Position numbers and translations under genes: made by a program
Assembly: GCA_963716135.1 (NCBI GenBank)
Contig: OY970289.1
Location: forward strand, 62,001-126,000
Direction of reading: 5' to 3'
Length of the DNA: 64,000 nucleotides
From: CAVRAW01 sp963716135
GTDB taxonomy: Bacteria > Planctomycetota > Planctomycetia > Pirellulales > JADZDJ01
Part shown: piece after piece, positions 10,989 through 19,646 of the stretch
Numbering within the stretch: the stretch's first letter is position 1
Layout: the number at the start of each line of letters is the position of its first letter
Notes under the pieces: generated by a model
Told to the model about the DNA's origin: nothing
The model's input: only the letters and a program-made list of their open reading frames with translations
Databases searched by the model: none

Positions 10989-12109
10989 GTCGATTCATCC
11001 ATCAAATGGTGCTGACGCCGACGCTGCTGGCCGTGGCGCTGTGCGCCGCTGCCCGCGGGCAAGTGGCGCTCGACGACACGTTCGGCAAAGCGCCGTCGTG
11101 GAAATCGCCCACGGTCGCGGAGGTGCGCTCCCAAGTCGTCGCCTGGCTCGACGAATCGAAGCCCGCCGACGCCGTCCGCCGGCAGGTGCTTACGCTGTGG
11201 CCGGAATCGGAAACCACGGCCGGCGCATCGAAGCAACCGACTTCCGCGCAGCTTTTGGAGCGCGTGGTGACCACCCTGTCGCTAGTCGATCCGCAGTCGA
11301 AGCAATTGGCCGATCTGTGCACCAAACCGCACGACGCGTTCAAAACGCCGCAGTTCCCCTGGTTGGCCGACAGCAAGACTCCCGCCTTCGTGCGCAACAA
11401 TTTGCGCTTGTGCCTCGGCCGGTGGCTGGCTCAGCAGCAGATGTACGATGAGTCGCTGGCGCAACTCGCCGATTTGCAACCCGCCGACGTCGTCGATCCC
11501 GGGGCGCTCTTGTTCTATCAAAGCGTCTGTCAACATTGGATGCTGCACAAGACCGATGGCCTGAAGAGCATCGCGAAACTTTTGGAGCAGAAGAAAACGA
11601 TCCCTCGCCGCTACGCGCAAATGGCCGAACTGATGCAGGCCGACCTGTCGGCGCTCGAGGACGATTCGCTGGATCATATTTCGCGCCGAATGAACGACGT
11701 CACACGGCGGTTGGATTTCGCTCATGCCGGCAAGCGAGTGCGCGGCATCGAGGACGGCATCATCGCCTCGCTGGATAAGCTTATCAAGCAAAAGGAAGAC
11801 GAAGCCGCCGCCAGCAGCGGCGGTTCCGGCGACGAAGACAAAGATAATCAGGGTCCCGGCGGTCAGGGAGGCAATCCGCAAGGCATTCGTTCCACCGCTC
11901 CCGCTAAAGATAGCCGCGCCGCCCCGGGGGGCGGTCCCGGCGAAGTCACCAGCAAGAGAATCGGCAACCAAAGCGGCTGGGGCGAGCTGCCCGCCAAGGA
12001 GCGCGAAGCGGCCATTCAGCAAATCGGCAAAGATTTTCCCTCCCACTACCGCGACATTATCGAGCAATACTTTCGTAAGCTGGCCACAGACGAGGAAGAG
12101 AAGCAATGA
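10985..12109 (+). CDS. Exported protein of the MoxR/Bat locus, unknown function
   Basis: A 374-residue protein with a clear signal peptide (LTPTLLAVALCAAARGQ) and a start overlapping the previous stop (ATGA), so translational coupling is likely. The mature part is mostly helical. Around residues 260-330 a Gly/Asp/Asn-rich low-complexity stretch separates it from a conserved-looking C-terminus with WGELPAKEREAAIQQIGKDF and YRDIIEQYFRKLA. That closing motif is typical of proteins ending such planctomycete MoxR/VWA operons as I remember them, but I cannot assign a family name. The stop codon TGA at 12107-12109 is the first triplet of the repeat array that follows. Confidence 0.72.
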   Translation: MSRFIHQMVLTPTLLAVALCAAARGQVALDDTFGKAPSWKSPTVAEVRSQVVAWLDESKPADAVRRQVLTLWPESETTAGASKQPTSAQLLERVVTTLSLVDPQSKQLADLCTKPHDAFKTPQFPWLADSKTPAFVRNNLRLCLGRWLAQQQMYDESLAQLADLQPADVVDPGALLFYQSVCQHWMLHKTDGLKSIAKLLEQKKTIPRRYAQMAELMQADLSALEDDSLDHISRRMNDVTRRLDFAHAGKRVRGIEDGIIASLDKLIKQKEDEAAASSGGSGDEDKDNQGPGGQGGNPQGIRSTAPAKDSRAAPGGGPGEVTSKRIGNQSGWGELPAKEREAAIQQIGKDFPSHYRDIIEQYFRKLATDEEEKQ

Positions 12110-12186
12110 CCAATGACCAAATCCCAATGACCAAAGATCTTTCCAATGCCGCAGGCTTGGTCATTGGTGCTTGGTTATTGGTCATT
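12106..12186. repeat. Inverted array of 7-nt units (TGACCAA class, copy 1)
   Basis: Left arm 12106-12136 is four units of TGACCAA (one diverged to ATCCCAA). Right arm 12156-12186 carries the complementary unit TTGGTCA. The first unit starts exactly on the TGA stop codon of the preceding gene. Near-identical arrays occur at 18896-18968 and 33473-33547. The arms can pair over about 30 bases. No oligo-T tail follows. Confidence 0.9.
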
Positions 12187-12196
12187 CGAACTAATC

Positions 12197-12201
12197 GGGA
12201 G
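12197..12201 (+). promoter_or_regulatory. Ribosome binding site supporting a TTG start at 12210
   Basis: GGGAG at 12197-12201 lies 8 bases before TTG 12210. The nearby ATG at 12202 opens only a three-codon frame (M-K-A-stop) and is too close to this site, so the TTG is the better start unless a base is missing here. Confidence 0.6.
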
Positions 12202-12209
12202 ATGAAAGC

Positions 12210-13475
12210 TTGACTTGTGCTCCCTTCATTATCGTTGCAGTTTTGGCCATCGGGGCCGCTGATGCACATGCCGCCACGCCGGATGCCAAAGCCGCCGCTT
12301 TGAATCAAAAGCCGGCGTTCGTCGCCGGCCCGGCCGTGGACGTAGGCCTGTCGGATGGCAGCGCTTTATCCGGCACGCTTTCAAACGTATCAGCCGACAA
12401 AATCGCCGTCGAATCCGACAATAAGACGATGACGCTGCCCAGCGAGCGTTTGTTGTCGGTCGTGCCGAAGGCTTCGCCGGAGCCTTCCACCGAAAGTCCC
12501 ACGGCCTGGATCGAACTGGTCGACGGCTCGAAACTCACCGACGACAATTTCGTCTTGGCCAACGACTCACAGTCCGGCGCCGCCGATCGCTACGGCCAGG
12601 GCGCCGGCGCTTTGCGCATCGTGCGCTTCTCCCGCCCCGGCGATCCGGCTTCTCCGATTTGGCCGGAGAAAATCGCAGCCGATGCCACCGGCGATCTGGT
12701 GGTCGTGCGAAAGAAAGATTCGGTCGACTTCCTCGAAGGCCAGATCGAATCGGTCAGCAAGACTCACGTCGTGCTCCGCATGGATGGCCAGCCCTATCCA
12801 ATCGCCCGCGAGAAAGTCGACGGCATCATTTTTTATCACAAGGCCGGCGAGGCGCTGCCGGAGGCCGCCTGCGTGGTCGAGACGAATCGCGGCTGGAAGT
12901 TGCAGGCCCGCGAACTGTTCCTTTCCGACGAATCGAAAAAACTGAATGTCAAGTTGGCCAGTGGCGTCGAACTTCCCTTGCCGTGGAACACCGTCACGCG
13001 GCTGGATTTTTCCGTCGGCAAAATCCTCTATCTCAGCGATCTGGATCCGGAATCCGTTCGCTGGACTCCCTATCTCGATTTCCAAAAGGCCTCCGCCACG
13101 CTGGAACAATTCTACGCTCCGCGCCGCGACGAAGGGCGCGAGCATCGGTCGCTTGTGATCGGCGGGAAGACGTATGCCAAAGGGATCGCCCTCTACAGCC
13201 GGACCGAGATGACCTATCGTTTGCCCGCCGGCGCCAAAAAGTTCACCGCGTTGGCCGGCATCGACGATAGCGTGCGCTCGGTCGGCGGGGTGCGCCTGGA
13301 AATTTCCGCCGACGGCAAGAAGCTCTTTGACAAGGCTATCTCCGGCGGCGACGCGCCTGCGAACATCGATCTCGATCTGTCCGGCGCGAAGCGGCTTACG
13401 ATCCTGGTCGATTACGGCGCCGGGCTGGATGCCGGCGATTATCTGGATCTCGCGGAGGCAAAGATTTTGAAATGA
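12210..13475 (+). CDS. Exported protein with C-terminal NPCBM domain
   Basis: A 421-residue exported protein starting at TTG. The signal peptide (FIIVAVLAIGAADAHA) is followed by two repeats of a small beta-rich module (SDGSALSGTLSNVSADKI, VDGSKLTDDNF) that resembles SH3-like modules of planctomycete exported proteins. Residues about 310-420 form an NPCBM/NEW2-type carbohydrate-binding domain (GGKTYAKGIALYSRTEMTYR, AGIDDSVR, LDLAEAKIL). NPCBM domains bind glycans next to glycosidases, but no catalytic domain is present here. The gene overlaps the next start (ATGA, 13472-13475). Function beyond glycan binding is unknown. Confidence 0.8.
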   Translation: MTCAPFIIVAVLAIGAADAHAATPDAKAAALNQKPAFVAGPAVDVGLSDGSALSGTLSNVSADKIAVESDNKTMTLPSERLLSVVPKASPEPSTESPTAWIELVDGSKLTDDNFVLANDSQSGAADRYGQGAGALRIVRFSRPGDPASPIWPEKIAADATGDLVVVRKKDSVDFLEGQIESVSKTHVVLRMDGQPYPIAREKVDGIIFYHKAGEALPEAACVVETNRGWKLQARELFLSDESKKLNVKLASGVELPLPWNTVTRLDFSVGKILYLSDLDPESVRWTPYLDFQKASATLEQFYAPRRDEGREHRSLVIGGKTYAKGIALYSRTEMTYRLPAGAKKFTALAGIDDSVRSVGGVRLEISADGKKLFDKAISGGDAPANIDLDLSGAKRLTILVDYGAGLDAGDYLDLAEAKILK

Positions 13476-15294
13476 TTCTCCGCCCGATCCACCTGCCGTT
13501 TGCGATCGCGCTTTCAACCGCGCTGTGGCTGGCGCTGGCGCGCGCGCCTCGGCGCTGCCGACCGACCAGCCTAAGCCGTCCGACATCGATCCCGCGGTGC
13601 TGGCGGCCGAGCAATCGCGCATCGCCGCCGCGGACAAGGCGATTCCCTCGGTGCTGTGCATCTTCTCGCCGGGAGGGCAGGGGGGCGGCTCCGGCGTCGT
13701 CATCTCGCCGGATGGCTACGCGCTCACGAATTTCCACGTCGCCAAACCGTGCGGCACCTTCATGAAGTGCGGCATGGCCGACGGAAAACTGTACGATGCG
13801 GTGATCGTCGGCCTCGATCCGGTGGGCGACGTCGCGCTCATCAAGCTGTACGGCCGCGACGATTTCCCCGCCGCCGAACTGGCCGACAGCGACGACGTCC
13901 AAGTCGGCGACGGCTGCTTCACCATGGGCAACCCGTTCCTGCTGGCCACCGACTTTCATCCCTCGGTCGCTTATGGCATCGTTTCGGGCGTGCACCGCTA
14001 TCAGTATCCCGCCGGCACGTTGTTGGAATATACCGATTGCCTGCAAGTCGACGCGGCCATCAACCCCGGCAATTCCGGCGGGCCGCTGTTCGACGCCCAA
14101 GGCCGCCTGCTGGGCATCAACGGCCGCGGCTCGTTTGAAAAGCGCGGCCGCGTGAATGTCGGCGTGGGCTATGCCATCTCGATCAATCAGATCAAGAACT
14201 TTCTGGGAAATTTGAAAGCCGGGCGCATCGTCGATCATGCCACCCTCGGCGCACGAGTGTCCACCAGTGAAGATGGCCGAGTCCTGGTCAGCGACATCTT
14301 GGAAAATAGCGACGCCTATCGCCGCGGGCTGCGTTACGACGACGAAATCGTCTCCTTTGCCGGCCGTCCTATTCGCAGCGTCAACGCGCTGAAAAACGTG
14401 CTGGGAATCTTCCCCAAGGGCTGGCGAGTGCAACTTACCTATCGCCGCGGCGGCGAAAACCACGACACGTTCGTGCGACTGATGGGCGTCCATAGCGACG
14501 TGGAGTTGCTCGCCAAAGTCGAAGGCCGACTGCCGGGCGAAATGCCGCCGCAGCGCCGCCCCAAAGGCAAACCCGGCGAGGAACCCAATCCCGACAAAAA
14601 GAAACCCGCTCCAGACAAAAGCTTGAAAGAAGCCGTCAAATCGCCGGTGCCCGAGGAATTGAAAAAACAGTTCGAGGCGCGCCCCGGCTACGCCAACTAC
14701 TATTTCAATCGGCAAAACGTCCAACGCATATGGAACGCCTGGAAAGCTCATGGCGATTTCTCCAAGCTCTCCGGCGCGTGGACCATTACCGGCCAGGCGG
14801 GCGCCGACCAGCAGGTGGTCATCCGCTTGGACAATTCTCAAGGCGAAATCGAATTGCCCACCGGCGATTCGAAAATTGCAGTCGCCGGCGGCGTGATCGA
14901 TTCGGTGCTCAACCCGCCGGGCAGCGGCGGCTTTCTGCCCGCCATGTACTTATGGCGAAAACTGCTCATCGGCGGACCGGGCCGCTTCGGCCAGATCACC
15001 TACGAAGGCGCCGCTCCGTTGCCGCATTACGAGGGTCTGTTCGACGTGCTGCACGCCGTGGGGGACGGTGTCGAAACCCGCTTCTATTGCGATCCGTCCG
15101 ACGGCCAACTGGTGTGCCTGGAAATGTTCCCCGACGATGGGGCCGATCCGTGTGAAGTTTATTTCAGCGACTATCGCGAAGTCGACGGGCGGCTGTTGGC
15201 GCATCGCATGCTGGTGCGCTACGAGAACAACGTGTTCGCAGAATTCACGCTGACCAATTTCGATTTGCAAAAGAGCCAACCGGCGGCGCATTGA
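13472..15294 (+). CDS. HtrA/Deg-type trypsin-like protease with PDZ domain
   Basis: ATG 13472 overlaps the preceding stop and encodes a signal peptide (FAIALSTALWLALARA). A one-base shift in the GCGCGCGC tract near 13540 leads to the main frame, which ends at 15294. The protease domain keeps all three catalytic residues: His in TNFHVAK, Asp in GDVALIK, Ser in NPGNSGGPL. A PDZ domain follows (SDILENSDAYRRGLRYDDEIVSF). After a Pro/Lys-rich linker comes a roughly 220-residue C-terminal region (YYFNRQNVQRIWNAWKAHG onwards) of unknown fold, not present in DegP. It is the first of three tandem HtrA-like genes and the only apparently active one. Site of action is the periplasm. Confidence 0.87.
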
Positions 15295-16340
15295 TGGCCA
15301 ACCTTCGAAATAACTCGACGCTCGGTTTCGGATGGACGCTGGCGGTTGCCGCGCTTGTGCTGATTCCGCGCGCCGCATCCGCCGCCAGGCCCGCGGAGGT
15401 CATCCACGACGGCCAGCAGCGATCCGTCAAGGTCTACGGCGCCGGCGGCCTGCGCGGCTTGGATGCCTATCAATCCGGCTTTCTGATTTCCGCCGAAGGC
15501 CACATCGTCACAGTCTTCAGCCACGTGCTGGATAGCGACGTGATCACCGTCACCCTCGACGACGGCCGGAAGTTCGAAGCTCAGTTGCTGGGCGCCGATC
15601 CGCGGTTGGAAGTCGCCGTTTTGAAAATCGACGCCGCCGAGTTGCCGTTTTTCGATCTGCATCAGGCGGCGACCGCCACGGAAGGCACGGCCGTGCTGGC
15701 CTTCAGCAATCTGTTCGGCATCGCCACCGGCGAGGAGCCCGTAAGCGTGCAGCACGGCGTCATTTCGGCCGTCGCGCCGCTGGCCGCGCGCCGCGGCGCC
15801 TACGAAACTCCCTACCAGGGCCCCGTCTACGTGCTCGATGCCATGACGAACAATCCCGGCGCCGCCGGTGGAGCGCTCACCAACGTCCGCGGCCAACTGC
15901 TGGGCATGCTCGGCCTCCAACTGCGCAATGCCCAAAACAACAGTTGGCTGAACTACGCCGTGCCGGTGAACGAAATCGTCGAAGCCGTCGAGGCGATCAA
16001 AGCCGGTCAAACGCGCTCCGCCGACGCGCACTCCGCCCGCCAGAAGCTTCCCGAGAATCCGCTCACGGTGGCCGACCTGGGAATCGTGCTGGTGCCCAAC
16101 GTGCTGGAGCGCACCCCGCCGTTTGTCGACACCGTGCGTCCGGATTCCCCCGCCGCGGCCGCCGGAATTCGCGCCGACGATCTGATCGTCTTCGTCAACA
16201 ATCAGCTCGTGCAATCGTGCAAAGCGCTTCAAGCGGAATTGGAAAAACTCGATCAAGACGCCCAAGTGCGGCTGATGCTATTGCGCGACAACGCGCTGGT
16301 GGAAGTAAATTTGCGAGCCAACGATGAACCGGTGCACTAA
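15294..16340 (+). CDS. HtrA-like protein with degenerate catalytic triad, one PDZ
   Basis: The start overlaps the previous stop (TGATG). A signal peptide (TLAVAALVLIPRAASA) precedes a trypsin-like fold of about 200 residues and a C-terminal PDZ domain (VRPDSPAAAAGIRADDLIVFVN). The usual GNSGGPL box reads NNPGAAGGAL, so the nucleophilic Ser is Ala. The usual Asp position (LEVAVLK) is Glu, while a His is kept in FSHVL. The protein is therefore expected to be proteolytically inactive and may bind or present substrates. The gene overlaps the next start by 17 bases. Fold call is strong; the biological role is inference. Confidence 0.85.
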   Translation: MANLRNNSTLGFGWTLAVAALVLIPRAASAARPAEVIHDGQQRSVKVYGAGGLRGLDAYQSGFLISAEGHIVTVFSHVLDSDVITVTLDDGRKFEAQLLGADPRLEVAVLKIDAAELPFFDLHQAATATEGTAVLAFSNLFGIATGEEPVSVQHGVISAVAPLAARRGAYETPYQGPVYVLDAMTNNPGAAGGALTNVRGQLLGMLGLQLRNAQNNSWLNYAVPVNEIVEAVEAIKAGQTRSADAHSARQKLPENPLTVADLGIVLVPNVLERTPPFVDTVRPDSPAAAAGIRADDLIVFVNNQLVQSCKALQAELEKLDQDAQVRLMLLRDNALVEVNLRANDEPVH

Positions 16341-18312
16341 AACGATCACTGCCTGCTTTGCGGCACTGCTCATGGTGACATGTAGCGCGATCGCCGCGCG
16401 CGCCGACGACGACCTGGCTGCCCGCGAACAAGCCGCGCTGAAATCCGCAGTCGATCGCATCGCCCCTAGCGTGGTGCGCATCGAAACGCTCGGCGGCCTG
16501 GAAACGGTCGACAACGTGCTCATCGGCACCGGGCCGACCACCGGCCTGATCGTCTCCGCCGACGGCTATATCATCACCAGCGCCTTCAACTTCATCCAAA
16601 AGCCGACGCAAGTGATCGTCGATCTTGCCGACGGCACGCGCCTGCCAGCCGAAGTCGTGGCCCACGACAACAATCGCATGCTGGTGCTGCTGAAAGTGGC
16701 GCTGGAAGGCAAGAACGCCGATCGCCAACTTCCCGTGCCCGTCGCTGCCCCCGTCAGTGAATTGCGCGTCGGCCAATGGGCCATCGCCGTGGGGCGCGTT
16801 TACGACAACGATCAGCCAAACATGTCGGTGGGCATCATCAGCGCCACCAATCGCATCTGGGGCAAAGCCATTCAAACCGATGCCAAAGTCTCGCCGGCCA
16901 ACTACGGCGGACCACTGGTGGATCTCGAAGGGCGCGTCATCGGCGTGCTCGTGCCCATGTCCCCCATGGAAAGCGGCGAGATGGCCGGCGTCGAATGGTA
17001 CGACTCCGGCATCGGCTTCGCCGTCCCGCTGGAGCACATCGACCGTGTGCTTGAGCGGCTGAAGCACGGCGAAGATTTGCAGCCCGGTCTGATGGGCATC
17101 ACGATCAAAGGCGGCGACCCTTATGCCGACGACGTGACGATCGCCACCTGCCTGCCGAAATCTCCCGCGCGCCAGGCCGGCCTGAAGCCCGGCGACAAGA
17201 TTGTGGAAATCGACGGCGCGAAGATTGGCAATGAATCGCAACTCAAACATCAACTGGCGCCGCGCTACGCCGGCGAAAAAATCACGCTGGCCCTGTTGCG
17301 CGACGACAAGCGATTGGAAGAATCGCTGGAACTCGTCGCCAAACTGCCGCCGTATATTCACCCGTTCTTGGGAATCCTGCCTGGCCGCGACGCCGCAACC
17401 GACGAAACCAAAGGCGTGGCGGTGCGCTACGTCTATCCCGAGAGCCCGGCCGCCAAAGCGGGCATTGAAATCGGCGATCGAATCATTTCCCTTGCGGGGC
17501 AGCCGACTACCTCGCCGCAGAACCTGCAGGAGCAGCTCGCGGCGTTGGAACCGCTGGAAACCGTCAAACTGCAAATCGAGCGCAACGGCAAGACGCAATC
17601 GCTCGAAGCGGCGCTCGCCACGCTCCCTGAGGCCGTGCCCGAGAGTCTCCCGCCGGCTCACACGGCGAAGCCCCCGGCCGACGATCCCGCGCCTGTGCTG
17701 GGCAAGCTCACCATCAAGATCCCCGAAGCCCCCAACGATTGCCTCGCGTACATTCCCGAACACTACAACTCGCACGTGCCGCACGGCCTGGTCGTCTGGC
17801 TGCACCCGGCCGGCGGTTTCAAGGACGACGAGCTGATCGACCGTTGGAAAAAGGTCTGCAACGACTTCGACCTGATTCTGCTGGCCCCCAAAAGCGCCGA
17901 CCCGGCCCACTGGCAGCGCACCGAAGCCGAGTTCGTCCGCAAAGCGATCGACGACGTGCTCCAGAAGTACAACATCGACCGCTCGCGCATCGTGGTCGCC
18001 GGGCAAGAAGCCGGCGGCGCCATGGCATACCTCGTGGCGCTGAAAGATCGCGACCTGGTGCGCGGCGTGGCGGCAATCAACGCTCCCTTGCCGGCGCGCG
18101 TGAAGCCGCCCGCCAACGATCCGATCCAACGCCTGGCGATTTTCACCACGACCGCCAAGTCCTCGTCGCCGGCGATCGACGCCGGCATCAAGCAATTCCG
18201 CGATGCCAAGTTTCCCGTGACGCAAATCGAGCTCGGCATGGTTCAGCGCCCGCTCAACGCCGACGAATTGAAACAACTCGCTCGATGGATCGACGCTCTA
18301 GACCGAAGCTAA
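16324..18312 (+). CDS. HtrA-like pseudoprotease with two PDZ and esterase-like domain
   Basis: A 662-residue exported protein (signal FAALLMVTCSAIAARA). The N-terminal trypsin-like domain lacks the triad: the Ser box reads SPANYGGPL (Ser to Tyr) and the His box TSAFNF. Two PDZ domains follow (IATCLPKSPARQAGLKPGD at about 277-295; VYPESPAAKAGIEIGD at about 370-385). Residues about 460-662 look like an alpha/beta-hydrolase of the PHB-depolymerase/esterase type (HGLVVWLHPAGGF), but the nucleophile elbow reads AGQEAGG, with Glu in place of Ser. Both enzymatic domains thus look dead. Third gene of the overlapping HtrA cluster; probably a substrate-binding partner of the first. Confidence 0.83.
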   Translation: MNRCTKTITACFAALLMVTCSAIAARADDDLAAREQAALKSAVDRIAPSVVRIETLGGLETVDNVLIGTGPTTGLIVSADGYIITSAFNFIQKPTQVIVDLADGTRLPAEVVAHDNNRMLVLLKVALEGKNADRQLPVPVAAPVSELRVGQWAIAVGRVYDNDQPNMSVGIISATNRIWGKAIQTDAKVSPANYGGPLVDLEGRVIGVLVPMSPMESGEMAGVEWYDSGIGFAVPLEHIDRVLERLKHGEDLQPGLMGITIKGGDPYADDVTIATCLPKSPARQAGLKPGDKIVEIDGAKIGNESQLKHQLAPRYAGEKITLALLRDDKRLEESLELVAKLPPYIHPFLGILPGRDAATDETKGVAVRYVYPESPAAKAGIEIGDRIISLAGQPTTSPQNLQEQLAALEPLETVKLQIERNGKTQSLEAALATLPEAVPESLPPAHTAKPPADDPAPVLGKLTIKIPEAPNDCLAYIPEHYNSHVPHGLVVWLHPAGGFKDDELIDRWKKVCNDFDLILLAPKSADPAHWQRTEAEFVRKAIDDVLQKYNIDRSRIVVAGQEAGGAMAYLVALKDRDLVRGVAAINAPLPARVKPPANDPIQRLAIFTTTAKSSSPAIDAGIKQFRDAKFPVTQIELGMVQRPLNADELKQLARWIDALDRS

Positions 18313-18385
18313 GGCAGAAGGCAGAATGCAGAAAGCAGAATCAGACTTGTAGCACTTCTGCCGTTTGCTCTCTGCCTTCTTCTTT
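18310..18385. repeat. Inverted array of 7-nt units (GCAGAAG class)
   Basis: The left arm begins with the TAA stop of the HtrA-like gene (18310-18312) and continues as 7-nt units GAAGGCA/GAATGCA/GAAAGCA. The right arm (about 18354-18385) has the complementary CTTCTGC/CTGCCTT units and ends three bases before ATG 18389. The whole 76-base intergenic gap is the array. The same unit occurs inside pcm-like (24323-24357) and holA (52279-52306). Confidence 0.82.
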
Positions 18386-18388
18386 ACC

Positions 18389-18898
18389 ATGGATGTCCTG
18401 CAGCTTGCCTCCGATTTGAAGAATTCTGATGCGAATGTGCGCGCCGCCGCCGCCGAGCAATTGGCGCACCTGGAAGAGGGCGCCGAAGCCGCCGCGGTTC
18501 CGCTGGTGCGCGCGATGAACGACGCTGAATCCACCGTGCGCGACTGGGCCTACGCCGCGCTGGAATCGCTCGGGCCGCCCGCCGCCGGCGATGGGCCCGC
18601 TTTGGCGCAATTGCTCTCCGATCCCTGCTTGGACGTCGCCTATTGGGCGGCAACATTGTTGGGCCGACTGGGCGCGGAAGATGGCTCCGCCTGCGCCGCG
18701 TCGGTGAAGTCGCTCGTCGCCGCATTGGAAAGTTATCCCGAATCCGCCGTCCGCGAACGCGCCGCCTGGGCGCTGGGTCAAATCGGTCCTCCCGCCGCCG
18801 AAGCTGCCGCCGCACTGCAAATCGCCGCCGCCGGCAGCATCCCGCGCCTATCGCGCCTGGCGAAAGAAGCGCTCGAGAAGATCTCTGACGGCAAATGA
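18389..18898 (+). CDS. HEAT-repeat protein
   Basis: A 169-residue protein made of about four HEAT-like helical repeats (SDANVRAAAAEQLAHL, AESTVRDWAYAALESLG, CLDVAYWAATLLGRLG, ESAVRERAAWALGQIG). There is no signal peptide, so it is cytoplasmic. A longer frame from TTG 18365 would translate the repeat array and is rejected. HEAT repeats mediate protein binding; the partner is unknown. The TGA stop at 18896-18898 is again the first triplet of a repeat array. Confidence 0.78.
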   Translation: MDVLQLASDLKNSDANVRAAAAEQLAHLEEGAEAAAVPLVRAMNDAESTVRDWAYAALESLGPPAAGDGPALAQLLSDPCLDVAYWAATLLGRLGAEDGSACAASVKSLVAALESYPESAVRERAAWALGQIGPPAAEAAAALQIAAAGSIPRLSRLAKEALEKISDGK

Positions 18899-18968
18899 CC
18901 AATGACCAAATCCCAATGACCAACGATATACGCTTGCGATTGGTCATTCGTGCTTGGTCATTGGTCAT
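18896..18968. repeat. Inverted array of 7-nt units (TGACCAA class, copy 2)
   Basis: Same design as 12106-12186. The left arm starts on the stop codon and has the same diverged third unit ATCCCAA; the right arm ends at 18968. The central spacer differs from copy 1, so arms are conserved while the loop is not. Confidence 0.9.
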
Positions 18969-18994
18969 GCTTCTTTGTGCGGTAAACTGAAGCG

Positions 18995-19561
18995 ATGCAA
19001 ACCTCCAGCAACACTGCTTTCAAGGAATGGGCCGTGGTCTGCGCGGCCTTGGCCGCCGGCCGGCAGACCATCATTCTGCGAAAGGGGGGCATCGACGAAG
19101 GCCGCGAAGGCTTCCGCGTCGCGCACAACGAATTCTGGCTGCTGCCGACGCGGTTTCATCAAGTTCCGTCGCAATTGACGCCCGATGCCAAGCCGCTCTG
19201 GCAACAAACGCAGGATCAACAACCGCCGGCAGGAAAGTTTTCAATCGATTTGTATGCCACCGTGGAGAAAGTTTTCGAGGTCCACGATCTCAGCATATTA
19301 AATACGATCTCCGACGCGCACATTCTTTCCGCCGAAACCATCCAGCAGCGATTTCACTATCGCCATCCCGGCCTGTTCGTCCTGGCCGCGCGAGTTTACA
19401 AAATCCCGCAGCCGCTCGAAGTGAGCGACAGCCCCTACATCGCCGGCTGCAAAAGCTGGGTGGAATTGCCGGCGTCGATTTCCACCTCCGGCGCCGTGCC
19501 AGTACTTGATGATGCCGCATTCGCCGCACGGATCAAAGCTCTCGGAGCAGCGTTGCCCTGA
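18995..19561 (+). CDS. DUF1802 family protein
   Basis: A 188-residue cytoplasmic protein. The opening TAFKEWAVVCAALAAGRQTIILRKGG-type region (about residues 8-33), the FWLLPTRFHQ motif and a late FVLAARVY stretch are the pattern of DUF1802. No catalytic function is known for this family. It starts 26 bases after a repeat array, with no strong ribosome site. It is transcribed in the same direction as its neighbours but is probably a separate unit. Confidence 0.8.
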   Translation: MQTSSNTAFKEWAVVCAALAAGRQTIILRKGGIDEGREGFRVAHNEFWLLPTRFHQVPSQLTPDAKPLWQQTQDQQPPAGKFSIDLYATVEKVFEVHDLSILNTISDAHILSAETIQQRFHYRHPGLFVLAARVYKIPQPLEVSDSPYIAGCKSWVELPASISTSGAVPVLDDAAFAARIKALGAALP

Positions 19562-19646
19562 TGTTCATTGCCGATCTCAACCTCATCTGATAGGTTGACA
19601 ACACGCAAATCGTACTTTGTTTCATCCCCACGGGGTCGCCAAAATC

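Noticed and set aside
12106..12186. Possible CRISPR array in the tandem repeats
   Set aside because: Units are only 7-8 nt with no spacers, and no cas gene is in the window.
16195..18276. Long open frame of 693 codons on the minus strand
   Set aside because: It is an antisense shadow of the HtrA-like gene, His/Asp/Gly-rich and without domains. High-GC codon bias creates such frames on the opposite strand throughout the window, for example 2607-3959 and 13396-14841.
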